Assembly (NCBI RefSeq): GCF_026341855.1 | Contig: NZ_JAPENW010000001.1 | Location: forward strand, 620,001 to 684,000 | Reading direction: 5' to 3' | Source: Streptomyces sp. NBC_00568 | GTDB lineage: Bacteria > Actinomycetota > Actinomycetes > Streptomycetales > Streptomycetaceae | Length of the DNA: 64,000 nt | Shown: positions 27,919 to 37,679 of the stretch, one piece after another | Numbering within the stretch: position 1 is the stretch's first letter | Layout of the letters: every line of letters starts with the position of its first letter | Program-made: the position numbers and the translations under genes | Notes under the pieces: generated by a model | Told to the model about the DNA's origin: nothing | What the model saw: only the letters and a program-made list of their open reading frames with translations | Database searches by the model: none

Positions 27919-29832
27919 TTACGCCTCCCAGACGGCGGCGGCGGTCCGGTCGTCGGCGTATCCCTTGACCCGCACCAGGCTGTCCGCCAGGAAGGCGGCC
28001 AGGCCGGGCGGCTCCGCCGTCGACCACCGTGTCGTCAGGTACTCGGCCAGCTCGGGTTCGCCGCGCAGCGGCTCCGCCAGGCCGTTCGTGCACAGCAGGA
28101 GCGTGTCGCCCGGGCGGGCGACGGAGGCCCGGAACCGGAAGGGGGCGCGGGGCGGCCGGGGGGCGGGTTCGTACGGGCTCGGGGGTGTCGTGATGCCCAG
28201 GTCCATGGTGAGCCGGTCGCCCTCGGGGGTCTCGTGGGGCAGCGACCCGAAGCCGACCACAGCCTCGCCGGTGGTGTCGGCGACCCGCGGTTCGATGTCC
28301 TGCCACTCGCCGTCCCGCAGCCGGAACAGGCCGCCCGGGCCGACGCCGAAGAACACCCGGGTACGGCACTCCGGGTCGGCGGGCAGCAGCAGACAGCGCA
28401 GGCCGGCGGTGTACTCCTCGGGTTCGACGCCCTGCTCCGCCGCGCTGGCCCGCAGTTTTCCGAGGCTGCGGTCGGTGAGCCGGTGCAGGCCCGACTTCAG
28501 GTCACCGCGCCGGGCGGCCCGGATGTCGTCGGACAGCCGCGCGTGGCTGCGCCCGACGGCCCGCGCGATCCACTGACACGCCTCCGCCGCGGCCCGGTGC
28601 GCGCCCGGCGTGGCCCGGGCGCCGGTCGCCATCGCGACCAGGACGAGCGCCTGCTCGCCCGCGCCGAACCGCGCGGTGAGCAGCGAGTCCCGGCGCGGTT
28701 CGCCCCGGTAGCGCGCGGAGTCCCCGCGCACGGACACGGCCCGCAGGGTGCTCGTCCCGTACCGTGCGCCGTCCAGCACGGTGTCGGCGACCAGGTCGTC
28801 GAGTTCGTCCGGGTCGGCGGGCGGGAGCGCGGTCGGTTCGGCGTCGTAGGTGGGCGGGCCGGAGCCGACGTGGCCGACGGAGGACGGCTGCCCGACGACG
28901 GAGAGGGCGGTCTCCCGAGGCTCGCCGGGCGCCCTGTCCTCGGGGTCCGCGTCGGGGGGCGGTGGCCGGAAGCCGCCGGTGGTGCTGGGCAGCGCTGGGG
29001 CGGGGGGCGCGGCCGGGGGGACGGCGGGAGCCGACACGGGTTTCGGCGGTACGTCCGACGGCGCCCTCGACGCGGGCACCTGGGGTGCGGGCGGCTCCGG
29101 TGACGGATCGCTCCGGGTGTCCCGGGACGCGTCCGGGCCGGGCTCCTGGGCGGTGAACCCCGGCGGCTTCGGGCCGGGCGGGAAGGGTGCGGGGGCGATC
29201 GGGTCGGGGGCGCGGTCAGGGGGCGCCGGCTCCCAGGGAGCGGGCTGCGGGGTGGGCCCGCCCCGGCCTGCCTGGCCGATGTCGGAGCCGGGAGGCGGCA
29301 CCGGGCCCCGCTCCCATCGGCCGGGCCGTGACGCCGCCTCGTCGCGCGGGGTCGCGCCGGGCCAGGGCACGGAGGCCGCGGTGCCACCGGGCCGCCCCGG
29401 TACGGCGGGAGGCTGCCTCGGCAGGAACGGCGGCTGCTTCCCCGTCCCGGGGGAGGACGGCTCCGGCGCGGTGGGAGGCCGCTCCGGGTGCGGCGGGCCG
29501 TCGGGGCCCGCCGTGTCGGGCCGCGGGACGGACCCGCGTCCCGGCAAGGGACCCGCACCCGGACTCGGCGCGGACCGCGGATCCGAAGCCGAAGCCGGAC
29601 CCGGCGCGGACCGCGGATCCGAAGTCGGCCTCGGGTCCGGTCCCGATGCCGGACCCGGTCCCGATGCCGGACCCGGCTCGGGCCCGGCGCCCACTGTCCC
29701 CGCCGCCGACGCGAACCGGTCGTCCAGGGAATCGGCCACGGGCGCGGGCCCCGTGTCCTCGGTGGAGTCGTCGTACAACTGGCCCCACCAGTCGTCCTCG
29801 TGACCGGTGGGCTTCTCCCCCTGCTGGCTCAT
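27919..29832 (-). CDS. PP2C-type protein phosphatase with long Pro-rich N-terminus
   Basis: A 637-residue protein. The C-terminal 260 residues are a PP2C-like (PPM) domain: SVRGDSARYRGEPRRDSLLT, then LVLVAMATGARATPGAHRAA, LLLCTNGLAEPL near the end, and GYADDRTAAAVW. These correspond to the conserved metal-site motifs, although the usual DG pair of motif 8 (CSDGL) reads CTNGL, so one metal ligand may be altered. The first 370 residues are Pro/Gly/Ser-rich, low-complexity, with GPASGPGPASGPDP-like repeats. This is probably a cytoplasmic disordered tail like those of PknB-linked phosphatases. No kinase gene is adjacent. Start at ATG 29832. Confidence 0.82.
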   Translation of the reverse strand: MSQQGEKPTGHEDDWWGQLYDDSTEDTGPAPVADSLDDRFASAAGTVGAGPEPGPASGPGPASGPDPRPTSDPRSAPGPASASDPRSAPSPGAGPLPGRGSVPRPDTAGPDGPPHPERPPTAPEPSSPGTGKQPPFLPRQPPAVPGRPGGTAASVPWPGATPRDEAASRPGRWERGPVPPPGSDIGQAGRGGPTPQPAPWEPAPPDRAPDPIAPAPFPPGPKPPGFTAQEPGPDASRDTRSDPSPEPPAPQVPASRAPSDVPPKPVSAPAVPPAAPPAPALPSTTGGFRPPPPDADPEDRAPGEPRETALSVVGQPSSVGHVGSGPPTYDAEPTALPPADPDELDDLVADTVLDGARYGTSTLRAVSVRGDSARYRGEPRRDSLLTARFGAGEQALVLVAMATGARATPGAHRAAAEACQWIARAVGRSHARLSDDIRAARRGDLKSGLHRLTDRSLGKLRASAAEQGVEPEEYTAGLRCLLLPADPECRTRVFFGVGPGGLFRLRDGEWQDIEPRVADTTGEAVVGFGSLPHETPEGDRLTMDLGITTPPSPYEPAPRPPRAPFRFRASVARPGDTLLLCTNGLAEPLRGEPELAEYLTTRWSTAEPPGLAAFLADSLVRVKGYADDRTAAAVWEA

Positions 29833-29966
29833 GCCCGTAATTGTCCACCGCGACCGCCGGTTGAAAACGGTGCATCCGGAAAAACCGGCCAAGGTGCGGG
29901 CCGTCGAACGGCGCGTCGAGTGAATCGCCGAACAGGAATTCGTACAAGAAACGTGTGCACACATGA

Positions 29967-30008
29967 CCGCCGGGCGGTCCCACCCCCCACGGGAGAACCG
30001 CCCGGCGG
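29967..30008 (-). terminator. Hairpin terminator after S8 peptidase gene
   Basis: A perfect 12-bp stem CCGCCGGGCGGT / ACCGCCCGGCGG with an 18-base loop begins 18 bases past the stop of the minus-strand S8 peptidase gene and lies before the PP2C gene. Confidence 0.85.
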
Positions 30009-30026
30009 CGTCCGGGTGACCGGGGC

Positions 30027-33000
30027 CTAGCGCACTTCGTAGGCCCGGGTCACGGTCTGGACGACCGAAATGCCGTTGGCGTCGGTCAGTTCGGCCCTCA
30101 GGGCGACCTGCTCGCCGTCGGCTCCGGCGTGATCGACGGTCGCGGTCCACCGCCCGTCACGCCGGGACATGTCGGCCGGTCTCCAGGTCTGCCCGTCGTC
30201 GTAGGAGTACGACAGCTTCACGGTGGTGAGCGCTCCGGGCCGGTAGCCCGCGTGCCCCGTCGCGGAGAGCGAGATCCGCTGACCGTCCTTCGCCGGCAGG
30301 GTCTTGAGGCCGTCCTCGGGCAGCACATAGCGCGGGAAGAGCAGCGGAATGCCCTGCGAGTAGGCGTCCTCGTCGAGGTGCGAGCGGAAGGACCAGGTGG
30401 TCACGGTCCGCGGGGACCGGTTCCAGACCCGCGAGCCGATCTTCTGTGTGGCGAGGGTGAGACGGTACGAGGAGTCGTCGGCCGGGACCTCGAACACGCC
30501 GTACGGGACGGAACTCTCGCCGATCGTCTCGCCGTCGCGCTTCAGCTCCATGGAGCCGATGTCCCCGAATCCGCCCTGGACGCCCTGGTGTTCGGCGTCG
30601 CCCCAGAAGCCGGGCGCGACCCCGATCAGATTGTCCTGGCGCTCCGCGGCGAGAGCCTGCTCGCCGGAGGCGTCCAGCGGAGCGACCGGCGAGAGGACCC
30701 CTCCGTACCACTCCTCGGTCCGGCGCTCGCCCTTCGTGTAGCTGCGCACCGGGTCGATCATGAACTCGCCCCAGGGGAAGCTGCTGGACACCTGGTGCCC
30801 CCAGCCGGTGGTGCCCGCCGAGGAGTACTCGGTGCGCTCGAAGGGTGTCGGCACGGTCTCCAACTCACCGAAGTAGCCGGTGAGTCCGCTCGGACGGGTG
30901 ACGGAGGGCAGGTCGATGTAGTCGGTGGCGGTGCCCATCGCCCGGTAGGTGGCGCGGGTGGCCGCCAGGTCGCGGTCGTGGACCCGGTAGGTCAGGTCGT
31001 GCTGGATCCGTCCCGTCTCCGGGAAGGCCAGGTTGTAGATGTACGGGCTCTTGGCGGTGGCCTTCCAGCGCAGGGTCACGTCCGGCGCCGCGAGCAGGGC
31101 GCGTGCCTCGTCGGCGGGGACGGCCAGGACCGGAAGGGGGCCGCCGGTGAAGCCGGTGGCCGGGTACCAGCGGCCGGGTGCCTCGCGGTAGGCGAGGACC
31201 GCGACCGCGCCCGCGGCCTTAGCCGCCGACGCGACGGCGGTCGCGCTGCCGCTGTCCGGCAGCTTGACGAGCGCGATCTTCCCCTTGGCGCCCGCCAGTT
31301 CCTCCGCCGTACCGGATCCCGCGTCGACGAGTCCGGCCCGTCCGGTGCCGTCGAGGTTGGCGGAGGACGTGGAGCCGGTCACGGGGTGCAGCGACGGGCC
31401 GCCCACGACGGCGAGTTCGGAGATCTGCGGAGCCGCGGCCCGCCAGAAGCTGTCGAACTCGAAGGTGCCGTCGCTCGCGCGGCCGTCGACCGAGGCGTAG
31501 TAGCCGCGCAGGGAGCGGCCGCCCGCGGCCGTTCCCGCGTGCAGCCAGGTGTCGTCCCAGGAGCGGGCGAACCCGAGGGTGGCTCCGCGGAGTTCGGAGG
31601 GCTTGTCGGTCTTCACGCTCAGCCGGTGGGCGGTGCGGGCGTCGAGCACGACGGTGGTGTCCTTGCGGATCTCCAGCTGCGGACGGGCCAGATATGTCAG
31701 CGAGTCGAGGAGCGTGCCCGCCGTCTCGGGGGTGGCGACGAAGCTGGAGAGGAAGTAGCTGCCGGGGTGTATCTCGTAGGTCTGGTCGGTGGCGCCCTCG
31801 TTGAAGCGCCGCTCACCGCTCGCGTCGTCCGTGCCGATGAGGTCGACGGAGGATGCGGAGCCCGCGGGCCGTCCCAGGCGGTCGATCAGCTTGACGCGGA
31901 GGGTGACCGTCTCCGGCTGGATGTAGAGGGAGAAGGGGGTGGAGACCGCGACACCGTCGGCGGTGGCCAGGACCCGGCCGGTGATGTCGCCGTACTGGGC
32001 GCGGGCCAGGGACGCGTTCGGGTCGAGTTTCAGCGGGACCGTGACGGTGGCGCCCGGCGCGACCGTCACCGAGCGGGCGCCGAGCCGGGCGACCGTCGAG
32101 CGGACGGCGGATCCGTCGTTGCCGGTGACCCCGTCGAGCTCGAGCCTCAACTTCACGGGTTTGTCAGCGGTGTTGGTGTACGGCACGTCGACGGTCGTAC
32201 GGTCGCTGCCGTCCTGCGGCCAGGTGAAGGAGCCGCCCTGCACGGCGGGCGAACCGAGCACCGTCGCGTCGACGGCGGCCTTCACGTCGAGGCGTCCGCC
32301 GCCGGTCTCCCGCACGTCGCCGGGGATGTCGGCGTCCGCGGAGGAGACGAGGGCGGCCTTGATCTGCCGGGCGGTCCAGTCGGGGTGGCGCTGCTTGACG
32401 ATCGCGGCGGCACCCGCGACGTGCGCTCTGGACCGGACCTGGCACACCCGCCGGAACCGCGGTCGACCACCAAGGAGGCGACCAGTGCTGACCACGCGGA
32501 GCTCGCCAAGGAATTTCCGGTGGCCGGCGGCAACATCAAGAACATCGTCCTGAACGCGCGTGCCGTGCACCAGCTGCCTCCTCAGGTTTCCTTGGGTTCG
32601 GCAACCGACGTGTCGCGGATCCAGCCCTCACGTCGTCTCCGCCCGCACCGTGGAGAACCGGTAGCGACATCGCTTCCGACATGGCCTTCGAGGTCGCCAT
32701 CGACGTACCGCTCATGGACCGGTAGGCGTGGACGCCGCGGCCGCCCGCGTCGGCGGCGGAGATCGCCACGCCCGGCGCGGAGATCTCCGGCTTCAGGGTG
32801 TGCGAGCCGTAGGCCGGTCCGCGGCTGGAGAAGGACGCCGTGGAGTCGTCGCGGTCGACGGCGCCGACGGTGAGGACGCCAGGCGCGCAGCCGGGCGAGG
32901 ACACGGAGTTGAGGCCGGGGCTGGTGTTGCCGGCCGCGATGACGAAGAGGGTGTCCGTGTTCGACCTGGCGAGTTCCTCGGTCGCCGTACTCATCGGGTC

Positions 33001-33996
33001 GGTGCAGTCGGTGCGGGCGGGGTTGCCGAGGCTCATCGAGACGACGTCGGCGCCCTGGTCGACCGCCCATTGCATGCCGGCGATGATCCACGATGTCTCG
33101 CCGGAGCCGTAGTCGTCGAGGACCTTGCCGTTCAGCAGGTCGGCCCCGGGGGCGACGCCCTTCTTCGTGCCGCCGCTCGCCGCGCCGGTGCCGCCGACCG
33201 TGGAGGTGGTGTGGGTGCCGTGGCCCTGGTGGTCGCTCGTGTCCTCGGAGTCGGTGAAGTTCTCGGAGGCGGTGACGCGCCCCTTCAGGTCGGGGTGGTC
33301 GGCGTCGACGCCCGTGTCGAGGACGGCGACCTTGGTGCCCTTCCCGTCGTAGCCCGCGGCCCACGCCTCGGGTGCGTGGACCTGCTTCGTGGAGCGGTCG
33401 AGGGTGGCCCGCACCTTCTCGTCGAGCCAGAGCTTCTTCAGCGAACCGGCCGCGCGGGTCCGGGGGTTCGTGATGTCCGCCCAGAACTCGGCGGCCTTCT
33501 TCTTGTCGGCCCTCAGCGCGACGCCGTCGATCGGGTCGAGGACGAGACCGCGTTCGGCGCCGCGCGGGGCGGCCGGGACACTGCGGGCGACCGAGGTGGC
33601 GTACGTGGCGATGAGCGGCAGCGCCGAGGTGTGCGCGTCGTCGTAGCCCTGTCTCACCAGGCCCGTGACGTTGAAGAGTTCCTCGTCGACGCGGCCGGCC
33701 GCGAGGGCGGCGACGGCGCCCTCCGGATAGACGTACAGGTCCTTGCCGGACTGCCGGGTCTGGGTGAAGGGGGTGGTGCCGTCGGCACCGGGCAGGGCGG
33801 TCGCCCCGTCCTTCGTCACCAGGACACGGTCGCCGGTGACGAGCGTGACGACGGCGCCCGAGGCGGGGGTCCCACTGCCGGTCAGCGGTCTCGGCTGCTG
33901 TGCCGCCGCCGTGGGTACGGCTGTCGTGACGGCGAGGACGGCGGCGGTGGCCGCCCCCATGGCCGTACGCGAGATCCCTCTCCCCAAAAGTCCCAC
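30027..33996 (-). pseudogene. Large secreted S8 (subtilisin-like) protease, disrupted
   Basis: The gene starts at GTG 33996 with a signal peptide, then an I9-like prodomain and an S8 catalytic domain with Asp in VAVLDTGVDADHPDL, His in HGTHTTSTVGG and Ser in SMSGTSMAT. Directly after SMAT the frame enters foreign sequence and stops at 32536. The next in-family residues, HVAGAAAIVKQRHPDW, resume at 32423 in a shifted frame. They continue through PA-like and beta-rich C-terminal domains to 30027. Removing the 268-bp insert restores one frame of about 1234 residues, the length of known Streptomyces S8 peptidases. A stable active enzyme is therefore unlikely. Confidence 0.88.
32424..32691. other. 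268-bp chimeric insert inside the S8 protease gene
   Basis: This foreign segment splits GTSMAT from HVAG in the S8 gene, where one Pro codon is normally expected. On the plus strand it includes AELAKEFPVAGGNIKNIVLN (about 32502-32561), which looks like the small C-terminal helical domain of an AAA+ ATPase. The rest matches nothing I recognise. There are no terminal inverted repeats and no obvious target-site duplication, and its length is not a multiple of three. Confidence 0.75.
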
Positions 33997-34253
33997 TCCC
34001 CAAGGTCGGTCCGTCCGTGTCCGCGAGCCGGTGCGGCCGCGAGCCGCGGAAGCCGGTACGGCCCGCGTTCGCGCAGGCCAGGCCAGGCCCAAGCGGGGCA
34101 CTACGGACGGCGGTTGGTGCTGCGGTGGCGTGAGCTTGTCAGAGGGGCGGGGGGTGCGGCGATGATGTGCCGAGGCGGGTTTGCGCCGTGGCCGCTTTCC
34201 GCCACGGCGATGCCGACCGGTCGGAACGCATCCTTGGGAGGGGACATCGCCGC

Positions 34254-35234
34254 ATGCTGGGAGCGATAGGTCTGGACGAGACGCACGAGTCGGCGTACCG
34301 GGCGCTCGTGTCCGTGGGCGCCGCCGACGTGCCCGATCTCGCGCGTCGGCTCGCGCTCGGCGAGTACGACACGGAGCGCGCGCTGCGCCGGCTGGAGCGG
34401 CACGGTCTGGCCGCCCAGTCCTCGGCACGGCCCGGCCGCTGGGTGGCCGCGCCGCCGGGGGTCGCCCTCGGGGCGCTGCTCACCCAGCAGCGGCACGAGC
34501 TGGAGAAGGCGGAGCTGGCGGCCGCGCTGCTGGCCGAGGAGTACCGGGCCTCCGCGGCCGAGCCGGCCGTGCACGACCTGGTCGAGGTGGTGATCGGCGC
34601 GGCGGCGGTCTCCCAGCGCTTCCTCCAGCTCCAGCTGGGCGCGACCGAGGAGGTGTGCGCGCTGGTCACCGGGAACCCGGTGGTGGTCTCCGGCACGGAC
34701 AACGTCGCCGAGGCGCAGGCCGCGGACCGGGGTGTCGCCTACCGCGTGGTCGTCGAGCGGTCCGTACTCGACCTGCCCAGCGGCATCACCGAGCTGTCCG
34801 CCGCGCTCGGCCGCGACGAGCAGGTGCGGGTCGTGGACGAGGTGCCGACCAAGCTGGTGATCGCCGACCGGGCGCTCGCGATGGTGCCGCTCACCTCGCA
34901 CACCGCGGAGCCGGCCGCGCTGGTCGTGCACGCGAGCGGGCTCCTGGAGCTGCTGTCGGGGCTGTTCCAGTCGGTGTGGCGGGACGCCCTGCCGCTGCGG
35001 CTGGGCAGCCGGGGCGTGCTGGAGGAGGAACCGGACGGCCCGGACGCCGCCGACCTGGAGATCCTCTCCCTCCTCCTCGCGGGGCTGACCGACGCGAGCG
35101 TCGCCAAACAGCTCGACCTGGGCCTCAGGACGGTGCAGCGCCGGGTCAAGCGGCTGATGGAGCTGACGGGCGTGACGACCCGGCTGCAGCTGGGCTGGCA
35201 CGCGTACGAGCGGGGCTGGGTGGCGCGGGACTGA
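34254..35234 (+). CDS. TrmB-like / LuxR-type transcriptional regulator
   Basis: A 326-residue regulator. An N-terminal winged helix of TrmB style (ESAYRALVSVGAADVPDLAR, ERALRRLERHGLAAQS) is followed by a phospholipase-D-like middle region. The C-terminal LuxR helix-turn-helix has LLAGLTDASVAKQLDLGLRT leading into VQRRVKRLMELTG. The ATG at 34254 has GGGAGGGG 12 bases upstream. Regulators of this type often lie divergent from large secreted S8 proteases in Streptomyces. Here the protease gene is broken, so this regulator may have lost its local target. Confidence 0.82.
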   Translation: MLGAIGLDETHESAYRALVSVGAADVPDLARRLALGEYDTERALRRLERHGLAAQSSARPGRWVAAPPGVALGALLTQQRHELEKAELAAALLAEEYRASAAEPAVHDLVEVVIGAAAVSQRFLQLQLGATEEVCALVTGNPVVVSGTDNVAEAQAADRGVAYRVVVERSVLDLPSGITELSAALGRDEQVRVVDEVPTKLVIADRALAMVPLTSHTAEPAALVVHASGLLELLSGLFQSVWRDALPLRLGSRGVLEEEPDGPDAADLEILSLLLAGLTDASVAKQLDLGLRTVQRRVKRLMELTGVTTRLQLGWHAYERGWVARD

Positions 35235-35270
35235 CCTGCGGTTTCCCGTCCGCTCCGGCACCCTGGGCAG

Positions 35271-35753
35271 ATGGGAGCGTGGGAACTCCTGCTGGTCGGC
35301 GTGGTGATTCTGCTCGGCCTGGCAGGAGTGCTGGTGCCCGGACTGCCGGGGTCGTGGCTCGTCTGGGCCGCGGTCCTGTGGTGGGCGCTGAGCGACCCGC
35401 AGGCCCTCTCCTGGGGCGTCCTCGTCGGTGCGACCGCGGTCCTGCTGCTCTCCCAGGCCATCCGCTGGATGCTGCCGCCGCGACGGCTGCGCGAGAGCGG
35501 CGCCACCACCCGAATGGCGGCGTACGCCGGTGCCGGGGCGATCCTCGGCTTCTTCCTGGTGCCGGTGGTCGGCGCCGTGCCCGGTTTCATCGGCGGGATC
35601 TACCTCGGCGAGCGGCTGCGCCTCGGCGGGCACGGGGAGGCGAAGGCCTCGGTGCGGACCGCGATGCGCTCGGGCGGCTGGAGCGTGCTGACGGAACTCC
35701 TCGCCTGCCTGATGATCATGGGTGCCTGGCTGGGCGCTGTCATCTGGGGCTGA
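35271..35753 (+). CDS. DUF456 family membrane protein
   Basis: A 160-residue hydrophobic protein with four transmembrane helices: residues about 5-24, 28-62, 82-110 and 140-158. It has the Gly-rich GLPGSWL and VGAVPGFIGGIYLGERLR motifs typical of DUF456. The function of the family is unknown; the Gly-rich helices resemble those of small glycine-zipper membrane proteins. It starts 36 bp after the LuxR-type gene and could be transcribed with it. It is convergent with the GDSL gene, 28 bp away. Confidence 0.88.
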   Translation: MGAWELLLVGVVILLGLAGVLVPGLPGSWLVWAAVLWWALSDPQALSWGVLVGATAVLLLSQAIRWMLPPRRLRESGATTRMAAYAGAGAILGFFLVPVVGAVPGFIGGIYLGERLRLGGHGEAKASVRTAMRSGGWSVLTELLACLMIMGAWLGAVIWG

Positions 35754-35781
35754 GCCGGCACCGGAGGGTGCCAGGCGTCGG

Positions 35782-37038
35782 CTAGCGGGCGGCCCGCGGC
35801 GGGAGGAGGGCGTTCAGTTCGATCGTGTCGCCGAGCGCTCGCATGCCGGAGTCGTTGAAGTGCAGATGGTCACCGGGGTCGTAGGCGGGGAGGATCCGGC
35901 TGGGACGGGCGGGGTCGCGGACGGTGGCGTCGAAGTCCGCGACCCCGTCGAAGATCCGGTGGGTGCGGATGGCGGCGTTGACCGCCTGCCGCACGGCTTC
36001 CCGGGCCGGGGTGTACGCGCCGTGCCCGCCGTACGGGGTGATCGTGGCGCCGATGACCCGGATGCCGCGGGAGTGCGCGCGGCGGACGAGAAGCCGGTAG
36101 GCGTTCTCCAGAGCGCGGGGGTCCGTCTGCGCCGGTGTCCCCTTGATGTCGTTGATGCCCTCCAGCACGATCAGCGCCCGGACGCCCGCGCGGGAGAGGA
36201 CGTCGGCGTCCAGGCGAGCCAGAGCGCTCGGGCCCCGGCCGTCGAGCAGGAGGCGGTTCCCGGCGATCCCCGCGTTCAGGACGCCGGCCCTGCGGTCGGC
36301 GGGAAGGCCGCGCAGCCGGGCGGCGAGCCGGTCGGGCCAGCGGCGGTTGGCGCTGAACGAGGAGCCGGTGCCGTCGGTGATGGAGTCGCCGAGCGTGACC
36401 ACGCTGCCCGCGGCCGGAGGGCCGAGCACGTCGACGCCGGTCACGTAGTACCAGTTGCCGATGGTGGTGGTGTAGGCGGCGCCGCTCTCCTCGGCGGTCC
36501 GGTCGCCCTGCGGAGCGATGAAGTTGGCCTGGAGCGCGGAGCGGTGGTAGGTCGCCGGGCCCGAGTCGGCCGGGGTGTGCAGCGAGACCAGGAGGTTGGC
36601 GTCGGCGGGGACCGACAGGACGACGGGGTCGCTGACCAGGTCCCGGCCGGCGGGGACGGTGACCGACCTGGCGCCGGCGAAGGTGACCGCGCGCACGGAG
36701 CCCGCGACGGCCCGGGGACTCTCCGGCTCGCCCGGCCGCTGCAACGCCAGCGTCACGGAACCGAGTTGGAGCGGTCTCGTGCCGAGCCGGTTGGACAGCC
36801 GGACGCGAGCGGCCCGGCCGCCGACGCTGGTGTGCACGACGTTGCGGATGGAGGCGCCGGGCAACGCGGGCGCGGTGTCGGAGGCGGCGGCCTCCCAGGT
36901 GCCCGTCCAGGTCCGGACCGGTTTCGGAGCGGTCCGGCCGGGCGCGGATCTCGCCTCGGCGATCGTGCTCGGCGAGGCGAGGACCAGGGCGGTCGCCAGG
37001 GTGACGAACAAGCGCCGGAACGTGCTCGGGCGAGTCAT
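35782..37038 (-). CDS. Secreted SGNH/GDSL hydrolase
   Basis: A 418-residue exported esterase/lipase-like protein. The N-terminus has RR, a hydrophobic core and an AEA/RSA cleavage region (residues 1-30). A beta-rich domain of about 150 residues with WTGTWEAAASD and VHTSVGGRAARVRLSN precedes the SGNH catalytic domain. That domain has block I VVTLGDSITDGTG, block II Gly in LNAGIAGNRLL, block III VLEGINDI, and block V DHLHFNDSGMRALG, which carries the catalytic Asp and His. This is the architecture of Streptomyces extracellular GDSL esterases. The ATG at 37038 is chosen over a longer frame because the signal sequence begins there. Confidence 0.9.
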   Translation of the reverse strand: MTRPSTFRRLFVTLATALVLASPSTIAEARSAPGRTAPKPVRTWTGTWEAAASDTAPALPGASIRNVVHTSVGGRAARVRLSNRLGTRPLQLGSVTLALQRPGEPESPRAVAGSVRAVTFAGARSVTVPAGRDLVSDPVVLSVPADANLLVSLHTPADSGPATYHRSALQANFIAPQGDRTAEESGAAYTTTIGNWYYVTGVDVLGPPAAGSVVTLGDSITDGTGSSFSANRRWPDRLAARLRGLPADRRAGVLNAGIAGNRLLLDGRGPSALARLDADVLSRAGVRALIVLEGINDIKGTPAQTDPRALENAYRLLVRRAHSRGIRVIGATITPYGGHGAYTPAREAVRQAVNAAIRTHRIFDGVADFDATVRDPARPSRILPAYDPGDHLHFNDSGMRALGDTIELNALLPPRAAR

Positions 37039-37203
37039 GAGGGCATCGCTTCCCCGGGCATGGGCTCCCGCAACCACCGTCACACCATCGGGCGCGATGC
37101 CCCTCCCGACGCACCGTCACAGGTTCGGGCGCGACGCACTCCTCCCCTGGTCCTAGGTCCGGAACCCGATGCGTCGCGGGCGGGGGCGTGTTTGGGTGCT
37201 GTC

Positions 37204-37572
37204 ATGACCGAATTCAGCGAGGCCGAGCGCGCGTATCTGAGGTCGCAGCGACTGGGGCGGCTGGCCACCGTCGACCCTGTCGGGCAGCCCCAGGCCAACC
37301 CCGTCGGCTTCTTCCCCCAGGAGGACGGAACGATCCTGATCGGCGGCTACGCGATGGGGACCACGAAGAAGTGGCGCAATCTCCGGAAGAACCCGAAGGT
37401 CGCCCTGGTCGTCGACGACATCGTGAGCCTCAAGCCGTGGAAGGTCAGAGGCATCGACATCCGCGGGGAGGCGGAACTGCTCACCGGCGCACACGACTTG
37501 GGACCGCACTTCAGTGAGGAACTGATCCGCATCCACCCGAGGAGAATCCACAGTTGGGGCCTCGACGCCTGA
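37204..37572 (+). CDS. PPOX-class F420-dependent oxidoreductase
   Basis: A 122-residue split-barrel protein of the pyridoxamine-oxidase-like F420 family. The start FSEAERAYLRSQRLGRLATV and the core IGGYAMGTTKKWRNLRKNPK are typical of F420H2-binding actinobacterial members, which reduce small substrates or F420. Its length is normal for the family. The start ATG at 37204 has no clear ribosome site, so a leaderless transcript is possible. A 107-bp gap separates it from the peptidase gene on the same strand. The substrate cannot be predicted. Confidence 0.87.
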   Translation: MTEFSEAERAYLRSQRLGRLATVDPVGQPQANPVGFFPQEDGTILIGGYAMGTTKKWRNLRKNPKVALVVDDIVSLKPWKVRGIDIRGEAELLTGAHDLGPHFSEELIRIHPRRIHSWGLDA

Positions 37573-37679
37573 GCGGCCCCACGGATCGGGCCGGTTGGCG
37601 GGCCGGTCACCCGATGCGAGCCGGGGGCCGGGCCGTTGAAGATCGCGCGGCGGGCCGGTCTTGGGTAGGGTCGCGGCCC

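Noticed and set aside
30129-32873. 914-codon open frame opposite the S8 protease gene
   Set aside because: It is a shadow of the protease frame with no ribosome site and no family features. Only the short AAA+-like piece inside the 268-bp insert is real sequence similarity, and it is a fragment.
32536-33996. Short S8 protease as a functional stand-alone enzyme
   Set aside because: It keeps Asp, His and Ser but lacks the helix after GTSMAT (PHVAG), which is part of the catalytic core, so correct folding is unlikely.
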